From NCBI RefSeq assembly GCF_000526775.1, contig NZ_JAGS01000001.1, forward strand, positions 3,410,001 through 3,474,000: 64,000 nt of DNA. The letters are read 5' to 3'. The number at the start of each line of letters is the position of its first letter. Position 1 is the first letter of the stretch. A model generated the notes under the pieces. It was not told the DNA's origin and did not search any database. It saw only the letters and a list, made by a program, of their open reading frames with translations. Below, piece after piece: positions 1-7,812 of the stretch. Source of the stretch: Ruminococcus albus AD2013. Its GTDB lineage: Bacteria; Bacillota; Clostridia; Oscillospirales; Ruminococcaceae. A program made the translations under genes and the position numbers.

Positions 1-1
1 C

Positions 2-607
2 AGCTCAAAGAGCGATGACTCAGCTCCCGAGGATACTGAGCCTGAGATAAGTCAGCATGAATCAGATATTGCAAGCATCGCAGCTTACACCTTTGAAAGC
101 GGCAACACCTTCAGCGACCTGAACAAGATGGGTCTTGCAAATGCATACGAAAACGGCAAGGCTTACGCTATCGTTCCCCTTGAGGGCGGCGCAGCAGCAG
201 GCAGCGTTTATTACGGCGTATTCAATTCCACCGATGGCGGCGCGAACTGGCTGCCCTGCGAGAATTACCGTGAGGCTAACGGCACCAACACTCATATCGC
301 TCTCGATGACGGCGCTATACTGCTGATATCCACAGGTTCTGCAAGACAGGAGACTTATCCTGTTGTAAGCTATCTCTATTTTGACGGCATCGGCATCAAG
401 GCTGTTGAACTCACCGATGTTCTTGCTAAGCTTGAACTGACTGACGGCACTCTGCTGAAAGATGCTGAAAACTATGGTGTTGAAGCAGCATACAGCAAAG
501 GCTACAAGGTTGATCTGACAGTTACCGACTATAATTCCTATGAGACAGTATATGAGGGTCAGTTCGATTTTGCAGATGCTATCGAGACTGCACTGAATGC
601 ACAGTGA
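2..607 (+). CDS. C-terminal part of an unrecognised, probably exported protein (5' truncated)
   Basis: The reading frame is open from the left edge of the window to a TGA at 605-607, so the start lies upstream. The first 20 or so residues are rich in Ser, Asp, Glu and Pro, like the linker between a signal peptide or lipid anchor and a folded domain. The remainder (from about position 90) alternates beta-type segments with Gly/Asn/Asp turns and has a WLPC motif near position 250. No family is recognised. A strong hairpin terminator follows at 656-697. Export is an inference from composition; the N-terminus needed to test it is not in view. Confidence 0.75.
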   Translation, partial: SSKSDDSAPEDTEPEISQHESDIASIAAYTFESGNTFSDLNKMGLANAYENGKAYAIVPLEGGAAAGSVYYGVFNSTDGGANWLPCENYREANGTNTHIALDDGAILLISTGSARQETYPVVSYLYFDGIGIKAVELTDVLAKLELTDGTLLKDAENYGVEAAYSKGYKVDLTVTDYNSYETVYEGQFDFADAIETALNAQ

Positions 608-655
608 TATCCTGAAATAAAAAATAGTTCTCCCAAAAAAACTATTGTAAAATCA

Positions 656-700
656 TGCGGGGGACGGTTGTACTTTCAAGCACATCCGTCCCCCGCATTT
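656..700 (+). terminator. Rho-independent terminator after the first gene
   Basis: A perfect 12-bp GC-rich stem (656-667 with 686-697) closes an 18-nt loop and is followed by TTTT. It lies 49 nt after the stop codon of the upstream gene. Confidence 0.85.
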
Positions 701-1149
701 TGTCCAAACTATATATACCCATTACCCATATCCATATAAGCTTCATTAAAAAGACCGAGCGCAGTCAAAGCCATTATCAACTGCGCTCAATGTCCGCCGC
801 GTACCGCCCTTACCCTATGGGAGATAAGCGGCTATATCCTTCTTTACGCTATATGTTATCATAATCTGATACAATATTCAATCGGCATTATGCAATATAA
901 AATCTTATCCCCTTTGTGTATCTTAAATAAAAACGGGCGATTTTTTCAAAGTATACGATTACAGTAAACGTTTTCAGTTTTCCTGATTAGCTATTTAACG
1001 AAAAGTTTACACGCATTTTTTCATAAAAAACAGCCACACCCGAAGAAAAGACGGATACCCATATAGAAGTTTTGCCCCCAAGCGTTTAAGCGCTTAGGGG
1101 CATCCTATTTTATACGGTTGCTAAGATAAATCAGAATTAACAAGTGAAA
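701..1149. other. Intergenic region without a gene; holds repeat debris
   Basis: About 450 bases without a convincing gene. Short open frames here lack a ribosome site and family resemblance. Near its right end are a 16-nt fragment (1031-1046) identical to half of the xylB terminator region at 19427-19442, the 14-nt motif AAAACTTCTATATG on the minus strand (1060-1073), and a hairpin at 1073-1102 with one mismatch in a 12-bp stem. The hairpin could terminate the leftward gene that ends at 1150. Confidence 0.6.
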
Positions 1150-1572
1150 TCATTTATCAAAAATATTTAGAATTGCCAAAAAAACGAATAATCCTGTAAG
1201 TAAAACTAAAACAATATTATCCTTTATAGCACCTTTCAGATCAAGGTCTTGCTTCTTCATAGCTAACAGAACTTTTATGACCAAAAAAGACATGATCACA
1301 GGTATTACAAGAAAAGACGGAAGAAACTCCATACTTAGAATGAACAAAACCAATAATACCAATAAATAAACGATAGTATTAGTTTGCATAATACTTTCTC
1401 GTAGTTCCGACTTTCCTCTCTTTATATGGGCTTGAGCCATTATTTCTGCTATTTTGTCTTCGGTATCCTGATGATTCCTGTATTGTGAGATAGGCTCAGG
1501 TGGGGGATCTTCTCCGGGCATAAGCGGTTCGAGAACAGGCAATTCATCGGTATTATTTAATTTATCACTCAT
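1150..1572 (-). CDS. Small three-helix membrane protein, function unknown
   Basis: A 140-residue protein with a charged, Pro/Glu-rich N-terminal half (a PPPEP run near residue 25) and three hydrophobic segments in the C-terminal half, ending in a short polar tail. The start at 1572 (MSDKL) is chosen because AAGGA lies 7 nt upstream; an upstream ATG at 1599 has only a weak site. Transcription should start from the consensus promoter at 1627-1655, part of a 113-nt cassette repeated upstream of the PPOX-family gene near 49.76 kb. No family is recognised; by topology it could be a small membrane accessory or stress protein. Confidence 0.75.
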   Translation of the reverse strand: MSDKLNNTDELPVLEPLMPGEDPPPEPISQYRNHQDTEDKIAEIMAQAHIKRGKSELRESIMQTNTIVYLLVLLVLFILSMEFLPSFLVIPVIMSFLVIKVLLAMKKQDLDLKGAIKDNIVLVLLTGLFVFLAILNIFDK

Positions 1573-1599
1573 ATCAATTTCCTTAATCATATTCATCAT

Positions 1600-1712
1600 C
1601 TAAATTCCGATTTGGTCTTAACATCAATTATAGCACAGTTATAAATAACAGTCAACAGAAACGCCATAGTACTTCTGAATGTAAATCAGAAATACTATGG
1701 CTTAAAACTTCT
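1600..1712 (-). repeat. 113-nt terminator-promoter cassette, copy 1
   Basis: Read on the minus strand this segment matches 49636-49748 almost base for base: an AAGCC-flanked hairpin (16-bp stem, 1663-1701), then TTGACT-17-TATAAT, then the transcript start region. It sits between glgP and the small membrane protein gene, so it could both end glgP transcription and start the next gene. Confidence 0.8.
1627..1655 (-). promoter_or_regulatory. Sigma-A type promoter of the 1150-1572 gene
   Basis: On the minus strand TTGACT (1655-1650) and TATAAT (1632-1627) are separated by exactly 17 nt. The same promoter, including the spacer sequence, occurs at 49693-49721. Confidence 0.85.
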
Positions 1713-1751
1713 ATATGAGTATCTTTCTTATAGATGCCTGATATTGTTTTA

Positions 1752-4115
1752 TTATATCTTCCAGATATTTTCAGCGTAGTCCTTTATAGTCCTGTCTGAA
1801 CTGAATTTGCCTGCATTGCAGATGTTCAGCCAGCATTTTCGTGCGAAAGCAAGGCTGTCCTTGTAATCAGCATTAAGGCGGAGTTTTGTTTCAACGTAGC
1901 TGTTGATATCGCCGAGAACATAGTAATGATCGGGAACGTGCCAGCTTGCGCCGTCGGTGAGGGCTTTGTAAAGCTCACGGAATGAACCCTCCTGATCCGA
2001 GGGTACACCGCCGTCGGAGAATGTGCCGTCTATCAGCTTGTCGAGAACCCGCTTGATCTTTTCATCTTTGAATAGTATCTCGCGTGGGTCATACTCAGGC
2101 ATTATCTCTGCAAGTTCTTCCACCCTCGCACCGAAGATGTAGTTGTTCTCCTCGCCTGCTTCTTCAACTATCTCAACATTAGCGCCGTCATAGGTGCCAA
2201 GAGTTACCGCACCGTTCAGCATCAGCTTCATGTTGCCCGTGCCGCTTGCTTCCGTGCCTGCTGTTGATATCTGCTCGGATACATCAGCCGCACATACCAG
2301 TTTTTCAGCGTATGATACATTGTAGTTCTGCACGAATACAACTTTCAGCTTATCGGCTGTCTCGGGGTCAGCATTGACGAAATCGCCTATCTCGTTGATA
2401 AGCTTGATTATCGCCTTAGCCCTGCGGTAGCCGGGGGCTGATTTCGCACCGAAGATGAATACAGTAGGTGTGAAATCCTTTATACTTCCGTCCTTTATGC
2501 CGAAGTAGATATAAAGTATGCTGAGGGCGTTGAGGAACTGTCTTTTGTACTCATGCAGACGCTTTATCTGAATATCGAATATCCAGTCAGGGTCGATATC
2601 CTTGTCATCATGAACTTTTACAAATTCTGCCAGCTGATGCTTTTTAGCTTCCTTGATAGCCATGAACTCTTTCAGCACATTTTCGTCATCGGCGTACTTT
2701 TCCAGCTTTTTCAGTTCGTCAAGGTCTTTCACCCAGTCCGCATTCCCGAGAAGCTTGGTTATCAGCGATGAAAGTTCGGGGTTGCACAGTGCCAGCCAGC
2801 GGCGCTGTGTTATGCCGTTGGTCTTGTTCTGGAAACGCTCGGGATATATCTCGTACCACTCTTTGAGAGCGTCATTTTTCAGTATCTCGGTGTGTATAGC
2901 CGCAACGCCGTTTACGTAGGAACTTACAAATATCGCCATGAACGCCATCTTCACCTTGCCGTCACCGATGGGTGCCATCTCGCGTATCTGCGCCTTGTCC
3001 ATGCGGCGTGCGTACATATCGGCATAGAATTTCTCGTTTATCTGGAGTATGACCGCATAAACCTCGGGCAGAACTTTTTCAACGACCTTGCTGTCCCACT
3101 TTTCAAGTGCCTCTGCCATAATGGTGTGGTTTGTATAGTTGAACACCTTGTGTGCGATACCGAAAGCCCCATCAAAGGTATAGCCCTCTGCTATAAGCTG
3201 ACGTATAAGTTCGGGGATAGCTATAACAGGGTGAGTATCGTTCAGCTGTATGGTCACGTAGTCTGCTAAGTTATCCAGTGTGCCGAAGCGTGCCTTGTGC
3301 TTGCGCAGTGCATCGGTCACAGAAGCCGCCGAGAAGAAATACTCCTGTTTCAGGCGAAGCACCTTGCCCTTGTCGGTATTGTCATTGGGGTAAAGCACCT
3401 TGGAGATATTCTCAGCATCGTTCTGGGATTTTACCGCGCCGTCGTAATCGCCGCTGTCAAATGCCGCAAAATCGAAATCCTCAGCACTTTCAGCCTGCCA
3501 AAGGCGCAGATTGCCGATATTCTTTGTACCGTAGCCGATTATCGGCATATCATAAGGCACCGCCAGAACTTTCTGGTCGCCGTAGGTTATCTCAACTGCG
3601 TCCTCCTCGCGCCTTACTGACCAGGGGTCGCCGTATTTTGTCCAGTTGTCGGCTTCCTCATGCTGAAAACCGTCCACGATGGACTGCTTGAAAAGTCCGT
3701 ACTTGTAGCGTATACCGTAGCCGTCCAGCGGTATATCATGAGCCGCCGCAGAATCCAGAAAACAAGCCGCAAGTCTGCCGAGACCGCCGTTGCCCAGTGC
3801 CGCATCTTCGATATCTTCAAGCTCGGCAAGGCTTCTGCCGTGAACTTTCAGCGCTTCGTCAACTACCTCTGTCAGCCCCAGACACAGCAGATTGTTGTAC
3901 ACAGCCCTGCCCATCAGGAATTCCATCGACAGATACATAGCTCTTCTGCCTGACATATGCTGTTCGGTGCTCTGCTTCCACTGCTCGGAGATATTCTCCA
4001 TAACAACACGGGAGATGCTGTCATGCAGCTGCCATACTGCGGCATTCTCCGCCGTTACGCCGAAACTGCGGGAAAGTTCGCTTTCAAGAGCGCCCCTGAA
4101 ATCGTTTGTGTTCAT
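1752..4115 (-). CDS. glgP: Glycogen/maltodextrin phosphorylase (GT35)
   Basis: A 787-residue cytoplasmic enzyme that phosphorolyses alpha-1,4-glucan to glucose-1-phosphate. The family signature EASGTGNMK places the PLP Schiff-base lysine at about residue 630, followed by the GTYDGANVEI segment that lines the catalytic site. The N-terminal SMEFLMGRA and GNGGLGRLAACF motifs are also typical. Length is close to, slightly below, the bacterial norm of about 800. The start at 4115 is supported by an AAAGGGG ribosome site about 10 nt upstream. It is the last gene of a leftward block of small genes and is followed by the hairpin of the cassette at 1600-1712. It probably mobilises stored glycogen; the window contains no glycogen synthesis genes. 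Glucokinase and mannose-6-phosphate isomerase elsewhere in the window serve connected hexose-phosphate pools. Confidence 0.97.
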   Translation of the reverse strand: MNTNDFRGALESELSRSFGVTAENAAVWQLHDSISRVVMENISEQWKQSTEQHMSGRRAMYLSMEFLMGRAVYNNLLCLGLTEVVDEALKVHGRSLAELEDIEDAALGNGGLGRLAACFLDSAAAHDIPLDGYGIRYKYGLFKQSIVDGFQHEEADNWTKYGDPWSVRREEDAVEITYGDQKVLAVPYDMPIIGYGTKNIGNLRLWQAESAEDFDFAAFDSGDYDGAVKSQNDAENISKVLYPNDNTDKGKVLRLKQEYFFSAASVTDALRKHKARFGTLDNLADYVTIQLNDTHPVIAIPELIRQLIAEGYTFDGAFGIAHKVFNYTNHTIMAEALEKWDSKVVEKVLPEVYAVILQINEKFYADMYARRMDKAQIREMAPIGDGKVKMAFMAIFVSSYVNGVAAIHTEILKNDALKEWYEIYPERFQNKTNGITQRRWLALCNPELSSLITKLLGNADWVKDLDELKKLEKYADDENVLKEFMAIKEAKKHQLAEFVKVHDDKDIDPDWIFDIQIKRLHEYKRQFLNALSILYIYFGIKDGSIKDFTPTVFIFGAKSAPGYRRAKAIIKLINEIGDFVNADPETADKLKVVFVQNYNVSYAEKLVCAADVSEQISTAGTEASGTGNMKLMLNGAVTLGTYDGANVEIVEEAGEENNYIFGARVEELAEIMPEYDPREILFKDEKIKRVLDKLIDGTFSDGGVPSDQEGSFRELYKALTDGASWHVPDHYYVLGDINSYVETKLRLNADYKDSLAFARKCWLNICNAGKFSSDRTIKDYAENIWKI

Positions 4116-4162
4116 TTCTATCTACCCCTTTCGGAAATTATTATCCTTCATATTATATCCAT

Positions 4163-4621
4163 TCAGTCGGTACATACCCCGACAATATTTTCAAGCTGTT
4201 CTTTTGGTATACCAAGGCGTGCCAGCAAATCATCTGTCATTCCATCGCAGTCAAAAGATGCACGTCTGCTCTTTTTACAGCGCTCACATATCACTTTCAG
4301 CGAATCGGTGATATTCCTGACCGCCATGAGATACTTTGTATCGTCATCTGCGTTTATGAAATCCACATAGGGCATGGGCAGACGTATATCCGCAGTGCCC
4401 TCCTTATACTTTATCAGCTTTCGCGGCTTGCCAAATCCCGCCGCACGCAGGTCATCGGGAAAACAGCACACCACCACGCATACGCTTTTTATATCAGCTG
4501 AAAAACGCGATATATCGTAGTTGTTTTCGTCGATTTTTGTACATATATCCCTGAGTATCCCGCTGAGGGCATTTCCCGCCCTGCCGCCTGTTTCTGAGGA
4601 TATGAAAAAAGCTCTGCTCAT
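4163..4621 (-). CDS. Small uncharacterised protein, possibly immunity-like
   Basis: A 152-residue soluble protein with no signal peptide. Features are an N-terminal FFISSETGGRAG segment, a central FGKPRKLIKYK segment followed by an ADIRLP strand, and a helical C-terminal half with a CERC pair near residue 113. The pattern resembles an immunity-protein family of polymorphic toxin systems (I think of the Imm44 group), but this is a memory-based impression without a search. The start at 4621 follows the stop of the upstream gene by 2 nt, so the two are probably translationally coupled. glgP begins 47 nt downstream on the same strand. The only defensible call from sequence alone is hypothetical protein in an accessory cluster. 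Confidence 0.7.
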   Translation of the reverse strand: MSRAFFISSETGGRAGNALSGILRDICTKIDENNYDISRFSADIKSVCVVVCCFPDDLRAAGFGKPRKLIKYKEGTADIRLPMPYVDFINADDDTKYLMAVRNITDSLKVICERCKKSRRASFDCDGMTDDLLARLGIPKEQLENIVGVCTD

Positions 4622-4623
4622 AT

Positions 4624-5154
4624 TTATTCTCTCAGAAAATCGTAATACTCGCTGCTTCCGAGACCTATGGTCGCCCAGTGAGAAGCTCTTCTCTTTTCAA
4701 ATTCAAGATCTTCCTTATCGATCTCTTCGCCGTCCTCTTCGTACTCCGCTATCATCTCATCTATACTCTCGGGGGTGGCATCTCGTGTAATGCCTATGCC
4801 TATATCGGGGAAAGCGTAGCTGTAGCCGTCTTCCTCGTCGATGATATCCCCGCCGTTCTTTTCTGTGAGTATATCCAGAACCTCATCCGCATCTGTTTCA
4901 AATACGTCAGTTCCGTATATCACGGGTCTCAGTTCACCATCAAAGCCCAGAAACTCTATAAATTCCAGCACGCCGCCCTTGTCAATATCGAACCTCAGTT
5001 CGCTTTCAAAGTAAAAAAGACGTGTGATATCGTCTTCGGTGTATTCATCCTCAGGCTGCCCGAGGACAGCTTTGATTTCCTCCGCCGATGACCCTAAGCA
5101 TATCCTTTTACCGTCAAATTCTATGCCTGTTGTGGGTAATATTGTAATTTTCAT
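4624..5154 (-). CDS. Acidic hypothetical protein
   Basis: A 176-residue, strongly acidic soluble protein with no cysteines or membrane segments. The N-terminal half looks like an alpha/beta fold (ITILPTTGIEF, then GSSAEEIKAVLGQPED), with later runs of Asp and Glu. AAGGAG lies 8 nt before the chosen start. It is part of the leftward block 7208-4163, with short gaps or overlaps between genes, which suggests one transcript from the promoter at 7269-7297. No family is recognised. The G-x-S-x-E-E-I-K-x-x-L-G-x-P pattern is seen in several small immunity-like or SmpA-like families, so that is one possibility. Confidence 0.7.
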   Translation of the reverse strand: MKITILPTTGIEFDGKRICLGSSAEEIKAVLGQPEDEYTEDDITRLFYFESELRFDIDKGGVLEFIEFLGFDGELRPVIYGTDVFETDADEVLDILTEKNGGDIIDEEDGYSYAFPDIGIGITRDATPESIDEMIAEYEEDGEEIDKEDLEFEKRRASHWATIGLGSSEYYDFLRE

Positions 5155-5208
5155 ATCCGGATCTCCTTGTTTTTTTGGGTAAGTTCCTGAAATATGTGTA
5201 TCGCTTTT

Positions 5209-5961
5209 TTATCTGTCACCGCGGCGCAGTTTCTTAAAGAAATTGCCTGTCCTGCCGCGGGGTTCTTCATCGCCCTGAAGCTCTTTAAGGTCGAAGTCGA
5301 ATATCATGCAGCATATGTTCTCTGCGTGGTCAAAGCCCCAGTATATCGGGTGATGTCCGCCGCCCTCGCCGTTGAAGAATATAGGGAAATGCGCATCATC
5401 GGCTTCAAGATAGAAGTCCATAAGTCCGCTGCAAAGGGGTTCTTCGGAACAGGTGCTTTTCTCTAAAAGCAGCTTCTTGCCCTCTTTTTCGTAGTAATCA
5501 TTACCGCCGTATCTCTCGACGAGATGTTCCAGCAGATCGGGCATAAGACCCTGATCTGCCACGATTATCGGAGACGCGGTGCAGGATTCATAGAATGGTA
5601 TGCGTCCTGCTTCAAGGTCGCTTATACAGTCAAGTTCCTCTGCAGTTCCGATGAGTGCAAGTTCGTAACGCACGGCGTGTGTATCGGAAAATACTATCCT
5701 CACCGCCGCGTTCCTGCCTGTGGAAGACTTTGCAAGTTCCACGGTATGTGTACCTGCGGGGGCTCTGTAATAATACTCTATATGCCTGCTTTCGTCACCT
5801 ATGCTTTCAAGGGGGCAAGCAACTATACGCCCCGAGGTCAGTGTGATACTGCCCGCTTTTTCAGCCCCCAGCCGAGTGAAAAGCTCTTCATAATCCTTAA
5901 CAGCCGCTATCTTTTTGCGGTGTTTTTTCACCAGTTTCATGTATCTCTCTTCGTCAACCAT
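5209..5961 (-). CDS. DUF4241-family protein, copy 1
   Basis: A 250-residue soluble protein. Its C-terminal GGGHHPIYWGFD segment and the following hydrophobic strand match the most conserved block of DUF4241, and the middle block (RNAAVRIVFSDTHAVRYELAL) closely matches the second paralogue at 6462-7208. The extreme C-terminus is basic, unlike the paralogue. GGAGAGGAGG upstream supports the start at 5961. The molecular function of the family is not established; such genes often occur in variable clusters of small proteins, compatible with an immunity or accessory role. The two copies here flank a membrane-anchored protein, suggesting duplication within one operon. Confidence 0.8.
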   Translation of the reverse strand: MVDEERYMKLVKKHRKKIAAVKDYEELFTRLGAEKAGSITLTSGRIVACPLESIGDESRHIEYYYRAPAGTHTVELAKSSTGRNAAVRIVFSDTHAVRYELALIGTAEELDCISDLEAGRIPFYESCTASPIIVADQGLMPDLLEHLVERYGGNDYYEKEGKKLLLEKSTCSEEPLCSGLMDFYLEADDAHFPIFFNGEGGGHHPIYWGFDHAENICCMIFDFDLKELQGDEEPRGRTGNFFKKLRRGDR

Positions 5962-5988
5962 GAATATCCTCCTCTCCGCTGTGTTATA

Positions 5989-6465
5989 TCATGCAATGTG
6001 TACAGAATAATATCCGTCTTTTTCCTCTGCTATACCCGAAGTGGTATTGTGTGTCCTGAAAGGCATTTCGCCTGTTGTCACAGATGACTCGGCTGAATAG
6101 CTTACGCCGTTTTCGGATATCGTGAAGTCGATGTCCGCATCCACCAGTTCATACCAGTCCCACTTCTTTATGCGCACTTCCAGCGGCTTTTCAGTACCGT
6201 CGATCCTGACTGAATATGTAGCGTACTTGTCGGCTTTTATCGATACTTCGGCAGTGTCGCCATTTGTCCTGACTTCAAGATCATCTTCGCCGGGAATACG
6301 GTCATCGACCGTAAAATCGAGTGTATCGGCTTGAACTCCCTTAACGCGGATATTCAGCTTTATCCTGTCGCCTCGGTGAAAGCGGGGCATGGTCAGCGCC
6401 GCAGTTACCGCGAGGGCAAGTATGATCACAACAATGACCGCTATTGTTATCTTCTTAGTTCTCAT
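5989..6465 (-). CDS. Membrane-anchored extracytoplasmic protein, unknown
   Basis: A 158-residue protein with an N-terminal uncleaved signal anchor (basic MRTKK, then a hydrophobic stretch to about residue 25) and a beta-rich, soluble remainder predicted outside the cell. Its start overlaps the stop of the DUF4241 gene upstream by 4 nt (ATGA), and GGAGG lies 6 nt before the ATG, so the pair is translationally coupled. No family is recognised. Its position between two DUF4241 paralogues suggests a shared function, but nothing in the sequence identifies it. Confidence 0.75.
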   Translation of the reverse strand: MRTKKITIAVIVVIILALAVTAALTMPRFHRGDRIKLNIRVKGVQADTLDFTVDDRIPGEDDLEVRTNGDTAEVSIKADKYATYSVRIDGTEKPLEVRIKKWDWYELVDADIDFTISENGVSYSAESSVTTGEMPFRTHNTTSGIAEEKDGYYSVHIA

Positions 6466-7208
6466 TGTTCGCCTCCGTAAGCCAGTTTTATATCTATGAA
6501 CTGCACAACTATCTCGCAGACCTCGCCGTCAGCGTCAAACCCCCAGTATGTGGGATATCTGCCGTCACCGAAGCCCGAATTGCATATGGGTATGTGAAGT
6601 TCGGTATCAGGCACCACAAAATCCAGTCTGTCACCGCCCTCACGCTGATATTTAGGGTCATTTTCATAGCTTGCCTTGAACAGCGCTTCCATGAAATCGT
6701 AATAGGCATTGAACTCATCACCATGTATCGCCGCAAGTTTGCGCAGATGTTCTACATATGCCCTTTCCGAAGCCCTGTCACAGATACAGCCAAGTCCCGC
6801 ATCAACAGGAAATCCCCAGTAATCGCCGTCCCCAAAATCCGCCAGTTCGGAAGTATCTTCCGTGCCTGTCAGTGCCAGTGAATATCTCACAGCCCTTTTC
6901 TCACTGAATTTTACCCGCATAGCGGCGTTCCTTGCACAGTCGCCGTTCATTTCGGGGATAATGCAAAGTTCAGCAGGGTATTCCCCCACAGGCACACGAA
7001 TATAAAAACTCTCACTGCCGTCATAAAGGTATGCCAGAGGGTCAGCCGCTATTATCTCCCCCGTAGGCACGCTTAACGTACCAAAGGGATAGCGGACGAT
7101 ACTAACGCCTGAGATAGCATCTCTTTCAAAGTATTCGTTAAAGTCCACAGGACTTTCCAGTACTTTTCGGTACTTTTCAACATCTGCGAACCATTTTTCA
7201 CTCGGCAT
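6462..7208 (-). CDS. DUF4241-family protein, copy 2
   Basis: A 248-residue soluble protein, first gene of the leftward block. The diagnostic segment GDGRYPTYWGFDADGE near residue 215, followed by a hydrophobic strand, is the DUF4241 hallmark. An internal RNAAMRVKFSEKRAVRYSLAL block aligns with the paralogue at 5209-5961. GGGAGG lies 7 nt before the start at 7208, and a consensus promoter lies at 7269-7297. Function of the family is unknown. The gene overlaps the next by 4 nt. Confidence 0.82.
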   Translation of the reverse strand: MPSEKWFADVEKYRKVLESPVDFNEYFERDAISGVSIVRYPFGTLSVPTGEIIAADPLAYLYDGSESFYIRVPVGEYPAELCIIPEMNGDCARNAAMRVKFSEKRAVRYSLALTGTEDTSELADFGDGDYWGFPVDAGLGCICDRASERAYVEHLRKLAAIHGDEFNAYYDFMEALFKASYENDPKYQREGGDRLDFVVPDTELHIPICNSGFGDGRYPTYWGFDADGEVCEIVVQFIDIKLAYGGEQ

Positions 7209-7268
7209 ATCTCATCCTCCCAAGTGGTCATTTTAAATGACTTTAAATTGTAAAAAAAGTATAGCTAT

Positions 7269-7297
7269 ATTATAATGTATAAATTTCGTTTTGTCAA
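7269..7297 (-). promoter_or_regulatory. Sigma-A type promoter for the 7208-4163 block
   Basis: On the minus strand TTGACA (7297-7292), 17-nt spacer, TATAAT (7274-7269): a full consensus promoter about 60 nt upstream of the first DUF4241 gene. Confidence 0.88.
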
Positions 7298-7446
7298 TAT
7301 ATAACAACAACTATCAGTGCCTTGCTATGCAGAACGTCAGTTATTTATGGCGGAAAATATAATAACTCCGATCGTCATCAGAACTTCACAGCTGATAAAC
7401 TGTACTGCGGGTCGGGCTTTTGTTCAAGCCATTCTTTCGGTTAAGA

Positions 7447-7475
7447 TTGACAAATCTGCACAAAAATGTTATAAT
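7447..7475 (+). promoter_or_regulatory. Sigma-A type promoter for the acylphosphatase operon
   Basis: TTGACA (7447-7452), 17-nt spacer, TATAAT (7470-7475): perfect consensus, 49 nt upstream of the acylphosphatase start. It is divergent from the promoter at 7269-7297. Confidence 0.9.
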
Positions 7476-7524
7476 ATAGCTATTCTAGTTTAACGTTTTT
7501 GCAGTAAGACAGGCGGTGCAGTTA

Positions 7525-7794
7525 ATGGAAAAGATAAGAAAGCATATAATATTCCATGGCAGTGTGCAGGGTGTTGGTTTTCGATATACCGCCTACTATG
7601 CCGCTCAGCAGTTCGGCGTGACAGGCTGGGTGAAAAACCTTTACGACGGCACCGTTGAAGCCGAGTTTGAAGGCACCGAAGCCGATATCGACAGCACGGT
7701 TATGAGCATTGATAACGGCAGATTTATACGCATTGAAAGCATGGATGTCAAGCGTATCCCCACCGAGGGCGACTCCATGTTCAGAATACGATGA
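7525..7794 (+). CDS. acyP: Acylphosphatase
   Basis: An 89-residue single-domain enzyme that hydrolyses acyl phosphates such as 1,3-bisphosphoglycerate or carbamoyl phosphate. The loop GSVQGVGFRYTA carries the phosphate-binding arginine (Arg20) and GWVKNLYDGTVE carries the catalytic asparagine (Asn38). The ATG at 7525 is preferred over a GTG at 7516 because AGGCGG (7511-7516) overlaps the GTG and sits 8 nt before the ATG. It opens a rightward run of closely spaced genes (next start 18 nt after its stop) read from the consensus promoter at 7447-7475. Confidence 0.93.
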   Translation: MEKIRKHIIFHGSVQGVGFRYTAYYAAQQFGVTGWVKNLYDGTVEAEFEGTEADIDSTVMSIDNGRFIRIESMDVKRIPTEGDSMFRIR

Positions 7795-7812
7795 AAACGG
7801 AGTAGACACAAC

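Noticed and set aside
655..864. A 69-codon open frame after the first gene
   Set aside because: It begins inside the terminator hairpin and has no ribosome site or recognisable protein pattern.
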